A program made the position numbers and the translations under genes. Below, one piece after another: positions 1 through 7,764 of a stretch of DNA of 64,000 nt. This DNA is from Alistipes sp. (lineage in GTDB: Bacteria > Bacteroidota > Bacteroidia > Bacteroidales > Rikenellaceae). Numbering within the stretch: the stretch's first letter is position 1; each line of letters starts with the position of its first letter. Under the pieces are notes generated by a model that was not told the origin of the DNA, did no database searches, and saw only the letters and a program-made list of their open reading frames with translations. The stretch spans positions 62,001 to 126,000 of the forward strand of contig JAHHQM010000002.1 of assembly GCA_020026395.1 (NCBI GenBank). The letters are read 5' to 3'.

Positions 1-505
1 GGTGGCGCGCGGGACAAGGTTGTGCGGAAGGCGGTACGCAAAAAACGGGGATATATATGGGAAATGTCGTTGCACAGGGAGTCGTTTTGCGGAGGACGGT
101 AGTACACGGGAAGCGGATTATACGTGGTAAACGTGATGTGCGGAGGAATGCTCCCCGCCCCCCTCATATATGCCCGCATCTCCGCCACGTTCCCGTTCCG
201 CCCCTCTTCCGCCTGCCCCGCCCAGCACCGTCGCACCCCGTAATCCGTTCCCATTTCTACCCAAACTGCCCCAAAAAAGAAAACTTCAAAACGCCGACAA
301 AACGCAAATCTTCAGAAAGAATTCAGAATTCAGGGAACAAACCCCACCATATGACCCGCCCCCAAATGCGTTTAAACTACGTTTTTATTGTTTATTTTCG
401 GATAAAATGTACTTTTCGGATCATTTTACCCGTTAAAACCATAAACACCTCCTTTCAGGTTCAAAGTTTTCTTGTTACCTTTGTATTTAACAAACAACCT
501 TTTAT
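1..505. other. Gene-poor region upstream of the TetR gene
   Basis: I see no convincing gene here. The first 140 bases are G-rich on the plus strand and repeat a short TGCGGA(G/A)G motif several times. Bases 150-250 switch abruptly to C-rich sequence, and the stretch from about 280 to 500 is A/T-rich and looks like a normal upstream region. Open frames that cross it have proline/arginine-rich translations typical of chance frames in skewed DNA. The left edge may hold the degenerate downstream flank of a gene outside the window. Confidence 0.5.
453..483 (+). promoter_or_regulatory. Putative promoter of the TetR/efflux operon
   Basis: A perfect Bacteroidetes -7 box, TACCTTTG, lies at 476-483. 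A TTTC (one base off TTTG) lies at 453-456, with a 19-nt spacer. The start codon at 506 would follow a leader of about 20 nt. No inverted repeat around the box stands out as an operator by eye. Confidence 0.6.
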
Positions 506-1123
506 ATGATTTCAAAAGAGAGAACCATTGAGCAGAGTATGCGTATGTTTGTCGCCCAAGGTGTTAAACAGGTCCGCATGGACGACATCGCGCATCAATT
601 GGGAATGTCGAAAAGAACCCTCTATGAGTTGTTCAGCGACAAGGAGGAGTTATTGGATTTGGCGATCACTTGTTATTTCGACCAGTATCGGGCACGTTCG
701 GCAAAAATAAGTCAGCAAGCCACTAACTCCCTCGAAGCACTTTTCCTGGTAACCAACTATTACCTGAAAAATTCAGCCGCAATCATCCGACTGATCAACG
801 AGCTTCAGCAGTACTACCCACGTATCCACAAAAAAGTAATCCAGCACGAACAAAAACTTAACCGCGAGAACCTCTACAAGATGCTCGAAGACGGTATGAC
901 ACAAGGATTGTTCCTGCCTTCACTGGACATTAATCTGGTGATTACGATGCTTTACTACACGACGGCCGCCATGACCGAACACCGCCAGGAAATCCTCCTC
1001 AAGGGTATTTCCCAGCATCAGATTTTCCTGTACCTGATCAGTAATTTCTTACGTGGCATTTCGACCATTCGTGGCATCGAACTCATCGACAAATATCTGT
1101 CGGATCTCAAAGAGGAGAAATAA
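506..1123 (+). CDS. TetR/AcrR family transcriptional regulator
   Basis: This 205-residue protein has the usual length and layout of a TetR regulator. An N-terminal helix-turn-helix lies at about residues 25-44 (MDDIAHQLGMSKRTLYELF), followed by an all-helical ligand and dimerisation domain without the strong conservation that would identify a ligand. It is the first gene of an efflux operon and ends 46 nt before the TolC-type gene on the same strand. TetR members beside RND pumps normally repress the pump and are released by a transported compound, so autoregulated repression of the whole operon is the likely role (inference). The start at 506 fits the promoter at 453-483. Confidence 0.9.
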   Translation: MISKERTIEQSMRMFVAQGVKQVRMDDIAHQLGMSKRTLYELFSDKEELLDLAITCYFDQYRARSAKISQQATNSLEALFLVTNYYLKNSAAIIRLINELQQYYPRIHKKVIQHEQKLNRENLYKMLEDGMTQGLFLPSLDINLVITMLYYTTAAMTEHRQEILLKGISQHQIFLYLISNFLRGISTIRGIELIDKYLSDLKEEK

Positions 1124-1169
1124 CACTTCACCTCTTTGAACCGTCCGCGGAACTTAACCTGAAAACGCG

Positions 1170-2510
1170 ATGAAAAAGTTTTTTTTGACGTTTCTTATGC
1201 TCGTAGGATGGATCTTCGCTTCGGCACAGATCCGTTTGACCCTCGACCAGGCTCTGGAACTCGCCCTGAGCGAGAACCCCACCATCCGCATTGCGCAGAC
1301 CGAGATCGCACGCTACGACTATGTCAAACGCCAGACATGGGGTCAGCTTCTGCCGCAGGTCAGCCTCGGCGGACAGGTAAACCACACGTTCATCAAACAA
1401 AACATGTCGAAGGGATTTTCCCTGGGCGGTGATCAGTATACGAATATTTCTGCTTCGGTCGATGCCACGCTGCCGCTGTTCGCCCCCGCCGTCTACCGTA
1501 CGCTCAAAATGAACCGTACGCAGATGGAATCGGCCGTCGAGCAGGCGCGTGCCACCCGACTGGGTCTTGTGGCCGAGGTGCGCAAGGCTTTTTATAACAT
1601 TCTTTTGGCCGAGCAGTCGCTCGAAGTGCTGCACACCTCCGAAGCAACCATGCAACGCACCGTCGATGACACGAAGGTGCAGTTCGACCACGGTCTGGCC
1701 TCGGAGTATGACCTTCTGACCGCCCGCGTGCAGTTGAGCAACATCCGTCCGACGATCCTCCAGACCGAAAATTCGATCACCATCGCCAAACGCATGCTCA
1801 AGATGCTGTTGTCGGTACCCGAAGAGGTCGAGATCGAAGTGACGGGACGCCTCGACGACATGCGCGACCAAATCCTTACCGAAAACCTCGAACTCTCGAA
1901 CGACCTTTCGGCCAACAGCGACCTGCGTTCACTCGATTTGCAGGAAGAGTTGCTGACGCGTCAGTTGCGTGTGGCGAATGCATCGCGCTGGCCGATGATC
2001 GGTCTGTTCGGCAACTTCACGCTCATGGGTAACAACATGGGTACCTTCAGCATGAAGGACATGAACGTGGTGCAGGACGGTTACTACTGGCAACATCCGC
2101 TCTATGCGGGCGTACGAATGACCGTACCCCTGTTTTCGGGACTTACGAAGATGAACAAATCGCGCGAGATCAAAAACCGCATCTCGCAGCTCAGCCTCCA
2201 ACGCCAATACACCGAGGATCAGCTGCGTGTCGAGGTGCATTCGGCGCTGAACAACCTGCTGACCGCCCGCGAACGCATGACGGCGCAGGAACTGACCGTC
2301 GAGCAGGCCACCAAAGCCTACAAGATTTCCGACACACGTTATCGTGCGGGTGCGGGTACGATCCTCGAGCTGAACTCGGCACAACTCTCCCAAACCCAGG
2401 CACAACTGAATTTTTCGCAGGCCATATTCGATTTCCTGTCGGCCAAGGCCGATTACGACCGCCTGGTCGGTAACGAATACGAACCCGTAGTCAAGCATCA
2501 AGAACCATGA
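1170..2510 (+). CDS. TolC family outer membrane efflux channel
   Basis: This 446-residue protein begins with a clear signal peptide (MKKFFLTFLMLVGWIFASAQ) and has the two repeated helical halves of the OEP/TolC family, with long amphipathic helices rich in Leu, Gln and Glu. Near residues 386-402 is the typical second-half motif around YRAGAGTILELNSAQ. It should trimerise in the outer membrane as the exit duct for the adaptor and pump encoded next. Its stop overlaps the adaptor start (start at 2507, stop ending at 2510), which indicates translational coupling. Substrate cannot be deduced from sequence. Confidence 0.92.
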   Translation: MKKFFLTFLMLVGWIFASAQIRLTLDQALELALSENPTIRIAQTEIARYDYVKRQTWGQLLPQVSLGGQVNHTFIKQNMSKGFSLGGDQYTNISASVDATLPLFAPAVYRTLKMNRTQMESAVEQARATRLGLVAEVRKAFYNILLAEQSLEVLHTSEATMQRTVDDTKVQFDHGLASEYDLLTARVQLSNIRPTILQTENSITIAKRMLKMLLSVPEEVEIEVTGRLDDMRDQILTENLELSNDLSANSDLRSLDLQEELLTRQLRVANASRWPMIGLFGNFTLMGNNMGTFSMKDMNVVQDGYYWQHPLYAGVRMTVPLFSGLTKMNKSREIKNRISQLSLQRQYTEDQLRVEVHSALNNLLTARERMTAQELTVEQATKAYKISDTRYRAGAGTILELNSAQLSQTQAQLNFSQAIFDFLSAKADYDRLVGNEYEPVVKHQEP

Positions 2511-3523
2511 AAAAATCACTCCTCCTAATTCTGATCGCCCTCACGGGATGGAGTTGCGGACACAACGCCGCGACCGAGCAAACCGCGACCGAACAACCCG
2601 AACGCATTGCGGTCAAAACGCTGGCGGCCGAAGAGGCCACCGTATCGCTCACCGAGCAATTCACTTCGGAGATCCGTCCGTGGCGTGAAAACGACATCAC
2701 CCCCGCCGCATCGGGCGTACACATCGAGCGCATTCTGGTCGATGTGGGCGATCCCGTCCGCAAGGGACAACTCATCGTCACACTCGATCCGACGATGTAT
2801 AACCAACAACTCGTACAGTTGCGCACCATCGAGGACGACTACAACCGTCTGAAACCCGTATTCGATGCGGGCGGCATCTCGAGCCAGCAGATTACGCAGG
2901 CCAAAGCCCGTCTCGACATGCAGAAAGAAGTGGTGGCCAACCTCAAACGCAACATCGAAGTACATTCGCCGATCACGGGTGTCGTGACGGCTCGCAATTA
3001 CGAATCGGGCGATTTGTTTGCCCAGAAACCCGTGCTGCACATCATGCAGATCGAACCGCTGAAGGTCATCGTCAATATTTCGGAGCAGTATTTCCCCAAC
3101 GTAAAGGTCGGAATGCCCGTTTCGTTGGAGGTGGACATCTTCCCCGAGGATCGTTTTGAGGGGCGTGTCGAGCTGATCCACCCCGCACTCGATCCCGCCA
3201 CCCGTACCTTCACCGTCGAAGTGCGCGTGCCGAACCCCACCCACAAATTACATCCCGGCATGTATGCCCGCACGCTGTTCAACATGGGTCAGAAACCGGG
3301 CATTATGGTCTCGGATGTGGCCGTGCGCAAGCAGACGGGATCGGCCGAGCGTTACCTCTACGTCATCACGGCCGATTCGACGGCCGAACGACGCCGTGTG
3401 GAGGTGGGCCGTCAGGTCGATAACCGCCTCGACATTCTGTCGGGTGTGCGCCCCGGCGAGCAGATCGCCGTCACGTCGCTATCGAAACTCTACGACGGAG
3501 CCTTAGTCCGAATCGAAAAGTAA
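2507..3523 (+). CDS. RND efflux periplasmic adaptor (membrane fusion protein), lipoprotein
   Basis: This 338-residue protein starts with a lipoprotein signal ending in the lipobox GWSC, so it is probably anchored to a membrane by a lipidated Cys near residue 17. The order is that of HlyD/AcrA-type adaptors: a first lipoyl half (around IERILVDVGDPVRKGQLIV), a short helical hairpin, a second lipoyl half (VHSPITGVVTARNYESGD), then beta-barrel and membrane-proximal domains. It joins the TolC-type channel to the RND pump. It overlaps the upstream gene by 4 nt and lies 45 nt before the pump gene. Confidence 0.92.
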   Translation: MKKSLLLILIALTGWSCGHNAATEQTATEQPERIAVKTLAAEEATVSLTEQFTSEIRPWRENDITPAASGVHIERILVDVGDPVRKGQLIVTLDPTMYNQQLVQLRTIEDDYNRLKPVFDAGGISSQQITQAKARLDMQKEVVANLKRNIEVHSPITGVVTARNYESGDLFAQKPVLHIMQIEPLKVIVNISEQYFPNVKVGMPVSLEVDIFPEDRFEGRVELIHPALDPATRTFTVEVRVPNPTHKLHPGMYARTLFNMGQKPGIMVSDVAVRKQTGSAERYLYVITADSTAERRRVEVGRQVDNRLDILSGVRPGEQIAVTSLSKLYDGALVRIEK

Positions 3524-3568
3524 CCCCGTTCCCGCCCCCGAAAGGCGGAAACACAACGGAACCAAACC

Positions 3569-6500
3569 ATGAAAATTTACGAGAGTGCGGTTCGTAAACC
3601 CATTTCAACCACGCTGATCTTCATCGGAGTGATCGTTTTCGGTCTCTTCTCGCTGAAGAATTTGGCCATTGACCAGTATCCCGAAATCGAGATCCCGCAG
3701 ATCTCGGTCATCACGATGTATCCGGGTGCCAACGCAGCCGACATCGAAACCAACATCACACGTATTCTGGAGGACAACCTCAACACGGTGAACAACCTTA
3801 AGAAACTGACCTCCAAATCGCAGGATAACGTGTCGGTGATCACCGTCGAATTCGAATACGGATCCGACCTGAATGAGGGTGCGAACGAAATCCGCGATGT
3901 GGTCTCGCGCGTGCAGTCGCTGCTGCCCGAGGGCATCGAATACCCCACCATCTTCAAGTTCTCGACCTCGATGATCCCGGTCATGATGCTTGCCGTCACG
4001 GCCGAGGAGAGTTATCCGGCACTGAACAAAATCCTGGACGACAAGATGGTCAATGTCTTGAACCGCGTCGACGGCGTGGGTTCGGTGACGATCATCGGTG
4101 CACCCGAACGTGAGGTGCAGGTACATGTCGATCCCCACAAACTCGACGCCTACGGGCTTTCGGTCGAGGATCTGGGTCGCATCATCAAGGCCGAAAACAT
4201 CAACATCCCGAGCGGTACGATCGACATCGGTAACAACACGTTCAACGTGAAGGCCGACCGCGAATTCAAGCTTTCGGACGAGTTGCGCAAGCTCGTCATC
4301 TCGAACAAGGAGGGGCGCACCGTCCATCTGACGGATGTGGCCGTCATCCGCGATACGCTGGAGAAATTCACGATGGATGAGCGTGTGAACGGCCGTCGCG
4401 GTGTGCGCGTCATCTTCCAGAAGCAGTCGGGCGCCAACACCGTAAACATCGTCCACAAGATTCAGGAGCGTCTGCCCGCCATCATCAAATCGCTGCCGCG
4501 CGATGTCAAGACGGAACTCATCTTCGAGGGTTCGGGCGAGATCACCGATGCCATCGACTCGCTGACCGAGACCATTTTCTATGCCTTCTTCTTCGTCGTG
4601 CTGGTCGTCATGATCTTCCTTGGCCGTTGGCGAGCGACGATGATTATTTGTATGACCATTCCCGTGTCGTTGATCTGTTCGTTCATCTACCTCTTCGCCA
4701 CGGGATCGACCCTGAACATCATTTCACTGTCGTCCCTGTCACTGGCCATCGGTATGGTGGTCGATGATGCCATCGTGGTGTTGGAGAACATCACCACCCA
4801 CATCGAACGCGGTTCGAGTCCCAAGGAGGCCGCCATCTACGCCACCAATGAGGTGTGGTTGTCGGTTATTGCCACCACGCTGGTGGTCATCGCCGTATTC
4901 CTGCCGCTGACGATGGTGCCGGGTATGGTGGGTATCCTGTTCCGCGAGTTGGGATGGATCGTCTCCATCGTGGTTTCGGTATCGACCACCGCCGCGTTGA
5001 GTTTGACGCCGATGATGTCGTCGTTCCTGTTGAAAGCCAAGGGCGGCGTGCACGATTACAAGGGTCTGGGCTTCATCTACAAGCCGATCGACCGTTTCCT
5101 TTCGTGGCAGGACGAGGCCTACGCCCGTTCGCTGCACTGGTGCGTCAGTCACCGCCGCATTACGCTGGCGATGCTCATGTCGGTGTTCTTCGTCTCGCTG
5201 GGTCTTCTGCAAACCGTCCCCACGGAGTTCTTCCCGCCCTCGGACAACGGCCGTATTTCGGGCGTGGTGAAACTCGAGCAAAACCTTTCGGTGGAATACA
5301 CGGCACGCATCGCACGTCAGATCGACAGCACGATCTACGCCAAGTTCCCCGAGGTCGTCCTGGTATCGGCCTCGTCGGGTGCCAACTCGTCGGGTGATGC
5401 CTTTGCCGCCATGCAGACCACCGGATCGCACATCATCAACTACAACATGCGTCTGACGGATTATGCCGACCGCGACCGTTCGATTTACGAGATCTCCGAC
5501 CTGCTGCGTGAGGAGCTGAACCGCATCCCCGAGGTGCGTCAGTTCTCGATTGCCCCGGGTGGCGAGCACGGCAGTCTGAGCGGCGGTTCGACCGTCGACA
5601 TCAAGGTCTTCGGTTACGACATGGATCAGACGAATGCCATTGCCAACGATCTGAAAGCGAAATTGGCCAAAATCAAGGGTACGCGCGATGTGGAGCTCTC
5701 GCGCGACGACCTGCGTCCCGAATACAACGTCGTCTTCGACCGCGACCGCCTGTCGTATTACGGATTGAATTCGCGCGATGTGTCGCTGGCCGTCCGAAAC
5801 CGAATCGACGGACTGGTCGCCTCGAAATACCGCGAGGATGGCGACGAGTATGACATCGTGGTGCGTTACGACGAAAAATTCCGCACCCGTCTGGAGGACA
5901 TCGAGCAGATCACGCTGCGCACGCCGCAGGGCAAGATGATCCGCCTGAGCGAGGTGGGTAAGGTCGTCGAGGAGTATGCCGCCCCGATGATCGAGCGCGA
6001 GAACCGTCAGCGAGTGATCACCGTACAGTCGTCACTCGGTGCGGGTGTTGCGCTGGGTGAAGTGGTGGCCGAAGCCCGCAAGCTCATCGAGAATTACCCC
6101 CTGCCCGAAGGAATCGATCTGGAGGTGGGCGGTACGATCGAGGATCAGGGCGATGCCTTCTCCGATTTGTTCACGCTGTTGATTCTGATCATCATCCTGG
6201 TTTACATCGTGATGGCCACGCAGTTCGAATCGCTCAAATTCCCGTTTATCATCATGTTCACCATCCCGTTTGCCTTCACGGGCGTATTCCTCGCCCTGTG
6301 GATCACCTCCACCCCGCTGTCGCTGATCGCACTGATCGGTGCCATCATGCTGGTGGGTATCGTGACGAAGAACGGTATCGTGATGGTCGATTACATGAAC
6401 CTTTTGATCGAGCGCGGTTCGGGTGTGTTTGACGCCGTGATCGCGGGCGGCAAGAGCCGTCTGCGTCCCGTGCTGATGACCTCGTTTACGACCATCCTCG

Positions 6501-6694
6501 GTATGTTGCCCCTTGCCATCGGTACGGGTGCAGGATCCGAAACGTGGCAGCCGATGGGTATCTCCGTAATCGGCGGTCTGACGTTCTCGACCATTCTGAC
6601 GCTGTTTGTCGTTCCGGTACTTTACTCCATCCTGGTGAACCGCCAGCAACGTAAGGAGCAGGAGCGCAAGGCCAAAGCCCTTAAAAAACAATAA
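3569..6694 (+). CDS. RND family efflux pump permease (HAE-1-like)
   Basis: At 1,041 residues this has the full length of an AcrB-type pump. It starts with the usual cytoplasmic-edge helix, carries two large periplasmic loops, and has twelve predicted membrane segments. In the fourth membrane helix the proton-relay pair is present as Asp399-Asp400 within GMVVDDAIVVLEN, and the second half has the matching GIVTKNGIVMVDYMN segment with a Lys. It should use the proton gradient to export hydrophobic or amphipathic compounds through the adaptor and channel encoded just upstream. Only 7 nt separate it from the PG0541-like gene. Confidence 0.94.
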   Translation: MKIYESAVRKPISTTLIFIGVIVFGLFSLKNLAIDQYPEIEIPQISVITMYPGANAADIETNITRILEDNLNTVNNLKKLTSKSQDNVSVITVEFEYGSDLNEGANEIRDVVSRVQSLLPEGIEYPTIFKFSTSMIPVMMLAVTAEESYPALNKILDDKMVNVLNRVDGVGSVTIIGAPEREVQVHVDPHKLDAYGLSVEDLGRIIKAENINIPSGTIDIGNNTFNVKADREFKLSDELRKLVISNKEGRTVHLTDVAVIRDTLEKFTMDERVNGRRGVRVIFQKQSGANTVNIVHKIQERLPAIIKSLPRDVKTELIFEGSGEITDAIDSLTETIFYAFFFVVLVVMIFLGRWRATMIICMTIPVSLICSFIYLFATGSTLNIISLSSLSLAIGMVVDDAIVVLENITTHIERGSSPKEAAIYATNEVWLSVIATTLVVIAVFLPLTMVPGMVGILFRELGWIVSIVVSVSTTAALSLTPMMSSFLLKAKGGVHDYKGLGFIYKPIDRFLSWQDEAYARSLHWCVSHRRITLAMLMSVFFVSLGLLQTVPTEFFPPSDNGRISGVVKLEQNLSVEYTARIARQIDSTIYAKFPEVVLVSASSGANSSGDAFAAMQTTGSHIINYNMRLTDYADRDRSIYEISDLLREELNRIPEVRQFSIAPGGEHGSLSGGSTVDIKVFGYDMDQTNAIANDLKAKLAKIKGTRDVELSRDDLRPEYNVVFDRDRLSYYGLNSRDVSLAVRNRIDGLVASKYREDGDEYDIVVRYDEKFRTRLEDIEQITLRTPQGKMIRLSEVGKVVEEYAAPMIERENRQRVITVQSSLGAGVALGEVVAEARKLIENYPLPEGIDLEVGGTIEDQGDAFSDLFTLLILIIILVYIVMATQFESLKFPFIIMFTIPFAFTGVFLALWITSTPLSLIALIGAIMLVGIVTKNGIVMVDYMNLLIERGSGVFDAVIAGGKSRLRPVLMTSFTTILGMLPLAIGTGAGSETWQPMGISVIGGLTFSTILTLFVVPVLYSILVNRQQRKEQERKAKALKKQ

Positions 6695-6701
6695 AAAAAC
6701 C

Positions 6702-6995
6702 ATGAAAGCAATATTCATCTCCTACAATCAGGCACTGACCGACCGCATCAATGCGATTCTTGACGAGCAGCACGTACGCGGATTCACGCGTTGGGCGCTG
6801 ACCGAGGGTCGCGGTACGCAGGACGGCGAACCCCACTACGGCACGCACGCCTGGCCGTCGATGAATTCGTCGGTATTGGCCATCGTCGAGGATGCGCAGG
6901 TTGAGCCCGTCCTCGAAGCCTTGCGCGAATTGGACGCCACGACCCACATGCAGGGATCAAGAGCCTTCGTGTGGAACATCGAGCAGATGTCATAG
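6702..6995 (+). CDS. PG0541-like small protein associated with RND efflux
   Basis: This 97-residue protein resembles the PG0541 transporter-associated family of Bacteroidetes, which is recurrently the last gene of RND efflux operons. It has no signal peptide or membrane segment. The pattern (MKAIFISYNQALTDRI at the start, a central GTHAWPSMNS motif, a ferredoxin-like alternation of strands and helices) suggests a small cytoplasmic sensor fold like the PII/DUF3240 group. That resemblance is inference. Its function is unknown. Being co-transcribed 7 nt after the pump points to modulation of the pump rather than transport itself. Confidence 0.8.
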   Translation: MKAIFISYNQALTDRINAILDEQHVRGFTRWALTEGRGTQDGEPHYGTHAWPSMNSSVLAIVEDAQVEPVLEALRELDATTHMQGSRAFVWNIEQMS

Positions 6996-6996
6996 C

Positions 6997-7152
6997 CGAA
7001 AAGGCTGTTCCCATAAATAAAGATCGCCACAACATTTCCTTTTCGGAGTGTTTGCGGCGATCTTTTTATTTCGCGTAACCAAGCGGAAGGCATTCCCGCG
7101 AACCGGAATCGCCACAGCACCTCTTTTTCGGGCGTTTGCGGCGATTTTTTTA
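6997..7152 (+). repeat. Duplicated terminator-like element (two imperfect tandem copies)
   Basis: Two related units about 86 nt apart follow the efflux operon. In copy 1 the stem AGATCGCC (7021-7028) pairs with GGCGATCT (7056-7063) before a T run. In copy 2 AATCGCC (7107-7113) pairs with GGCGATT (7140-7146) before six more T residues. The loops are also related, both carrying TTTTCGG and GTTTGCGG. Similarity extends upstream of each stem (TTCCCATAAAT and ATTCCCGCGAA contexts), so this is a tandem duplication that has drifted. Either copy could act as an intrinsic terminator on the plus strand. Confidence 0.7.
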
Positions 7153-7203
7153 TCGGAGCGGGTAAGTTTTCGCCTCGAATAATTCGCGTTCCTACAGGCA
7201 CAA

Positions 7204-7246
7204 AAAAAGAGTGTGACCCCGAACACGGGATCACACTCTTTCTATT
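7204..7246 (-). terminator. Terminator of the V-type ATPase operon
   Basis: Read on the minus strand, GAGTGTGATCCC and GGGGTCACACTC form a 12-bp stem with one G-T or mismatch position around a short loop. A run of T residues (plus-strand A run at 7201-7207) follows. It lies 15-55 nt downstream of the K-subunit stop codon. Confidence 0.8.
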
Positions 7247-7260
7247 TTGACCGAATCGAA

Positions 7261-7716
7261 TTAGATTACGCTCGAGATCAAATATACGGCAGCAACCGTC
7301 AAAATTGCATACAACTCAGGGAATGCGGCGAGGATCATCGTCTTACCCATTACGTTGTGACCGTTACCGATGGCGACGATACCGTTGGCGCAAACCTTAG
7401 CCTGGTAGTACGACGAGAACAAGCAAACCAGACCCATCAGCAGACCGGCACCGAAGATTGCAGCACCCTGAAGCATGGTCATCTCAGCCGTCAGGAAGCC
7501 TTTGATCATGAAGTAACCTACGAAACCGTAGAGACCCTGCGAACCCGGAACGGCCGACAAGATCATGTAGCTACCGAAAGCATTGCCATTCTTCTTCATG
7601 GCACCGATTGAAGCCTGACCGGCCAACGAAGTACCCATGGCACTTGCCACGCCCGAAAGACCGACCATCAACGCTACGCCGATGTAGCCCAAAATAATTG
7701 CAGATGTTGTTTCCAT
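7261..7716 (-). CDS. ntpK: V-type ATPase subunit K (membrane rotor proteolipid)
   Basis: This 151-residue protein has four hydrophobic helices arranged as two hairpins, the size of the Enterococcus hirae NtpK rotor subunit rather than an 8-kDa two-helix form. The ion-binding Glu is in the fourth helix (Glu134 in FPELYAIL). The first hairpin has no Glu but carries the PGSQGLY motif (Ser59, Gln60, Tyr63), and the third helix has Gln105. These positions correspond to the Na+ ligands known from NtpK, so Na+ coupling is plausible (inference). It is the last gene of the V-ATPase operon, 48 nt after subunit I. Confidence 0.93.
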   Translation of the reverse strand: METTSAIILGYIGVALMVGLSGVASAMGTSLAGQASIGAMKKNGNAFGSYMILSAVPGSQGLYGFVGYFMIKGFLTAEMTMLQGAAIFGAGLLMGLVCLFSSYYQAKVCANGIVAIGNGHNVMGKTMILAAFPELYAILTVAAVYLISSVI

Positions 7717-7764
7717 AATGTTTTTAAGTTGATTTAATTATTATTTTCTTTTTTGTTTTAAAAT

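Noticed and set aside
57..509. Open frames across the left edge region
   Set aside because: Their translations are Pro/Arg-rich chance products in a compositionally skewed region, with no ribosome-binding site and no similarity.
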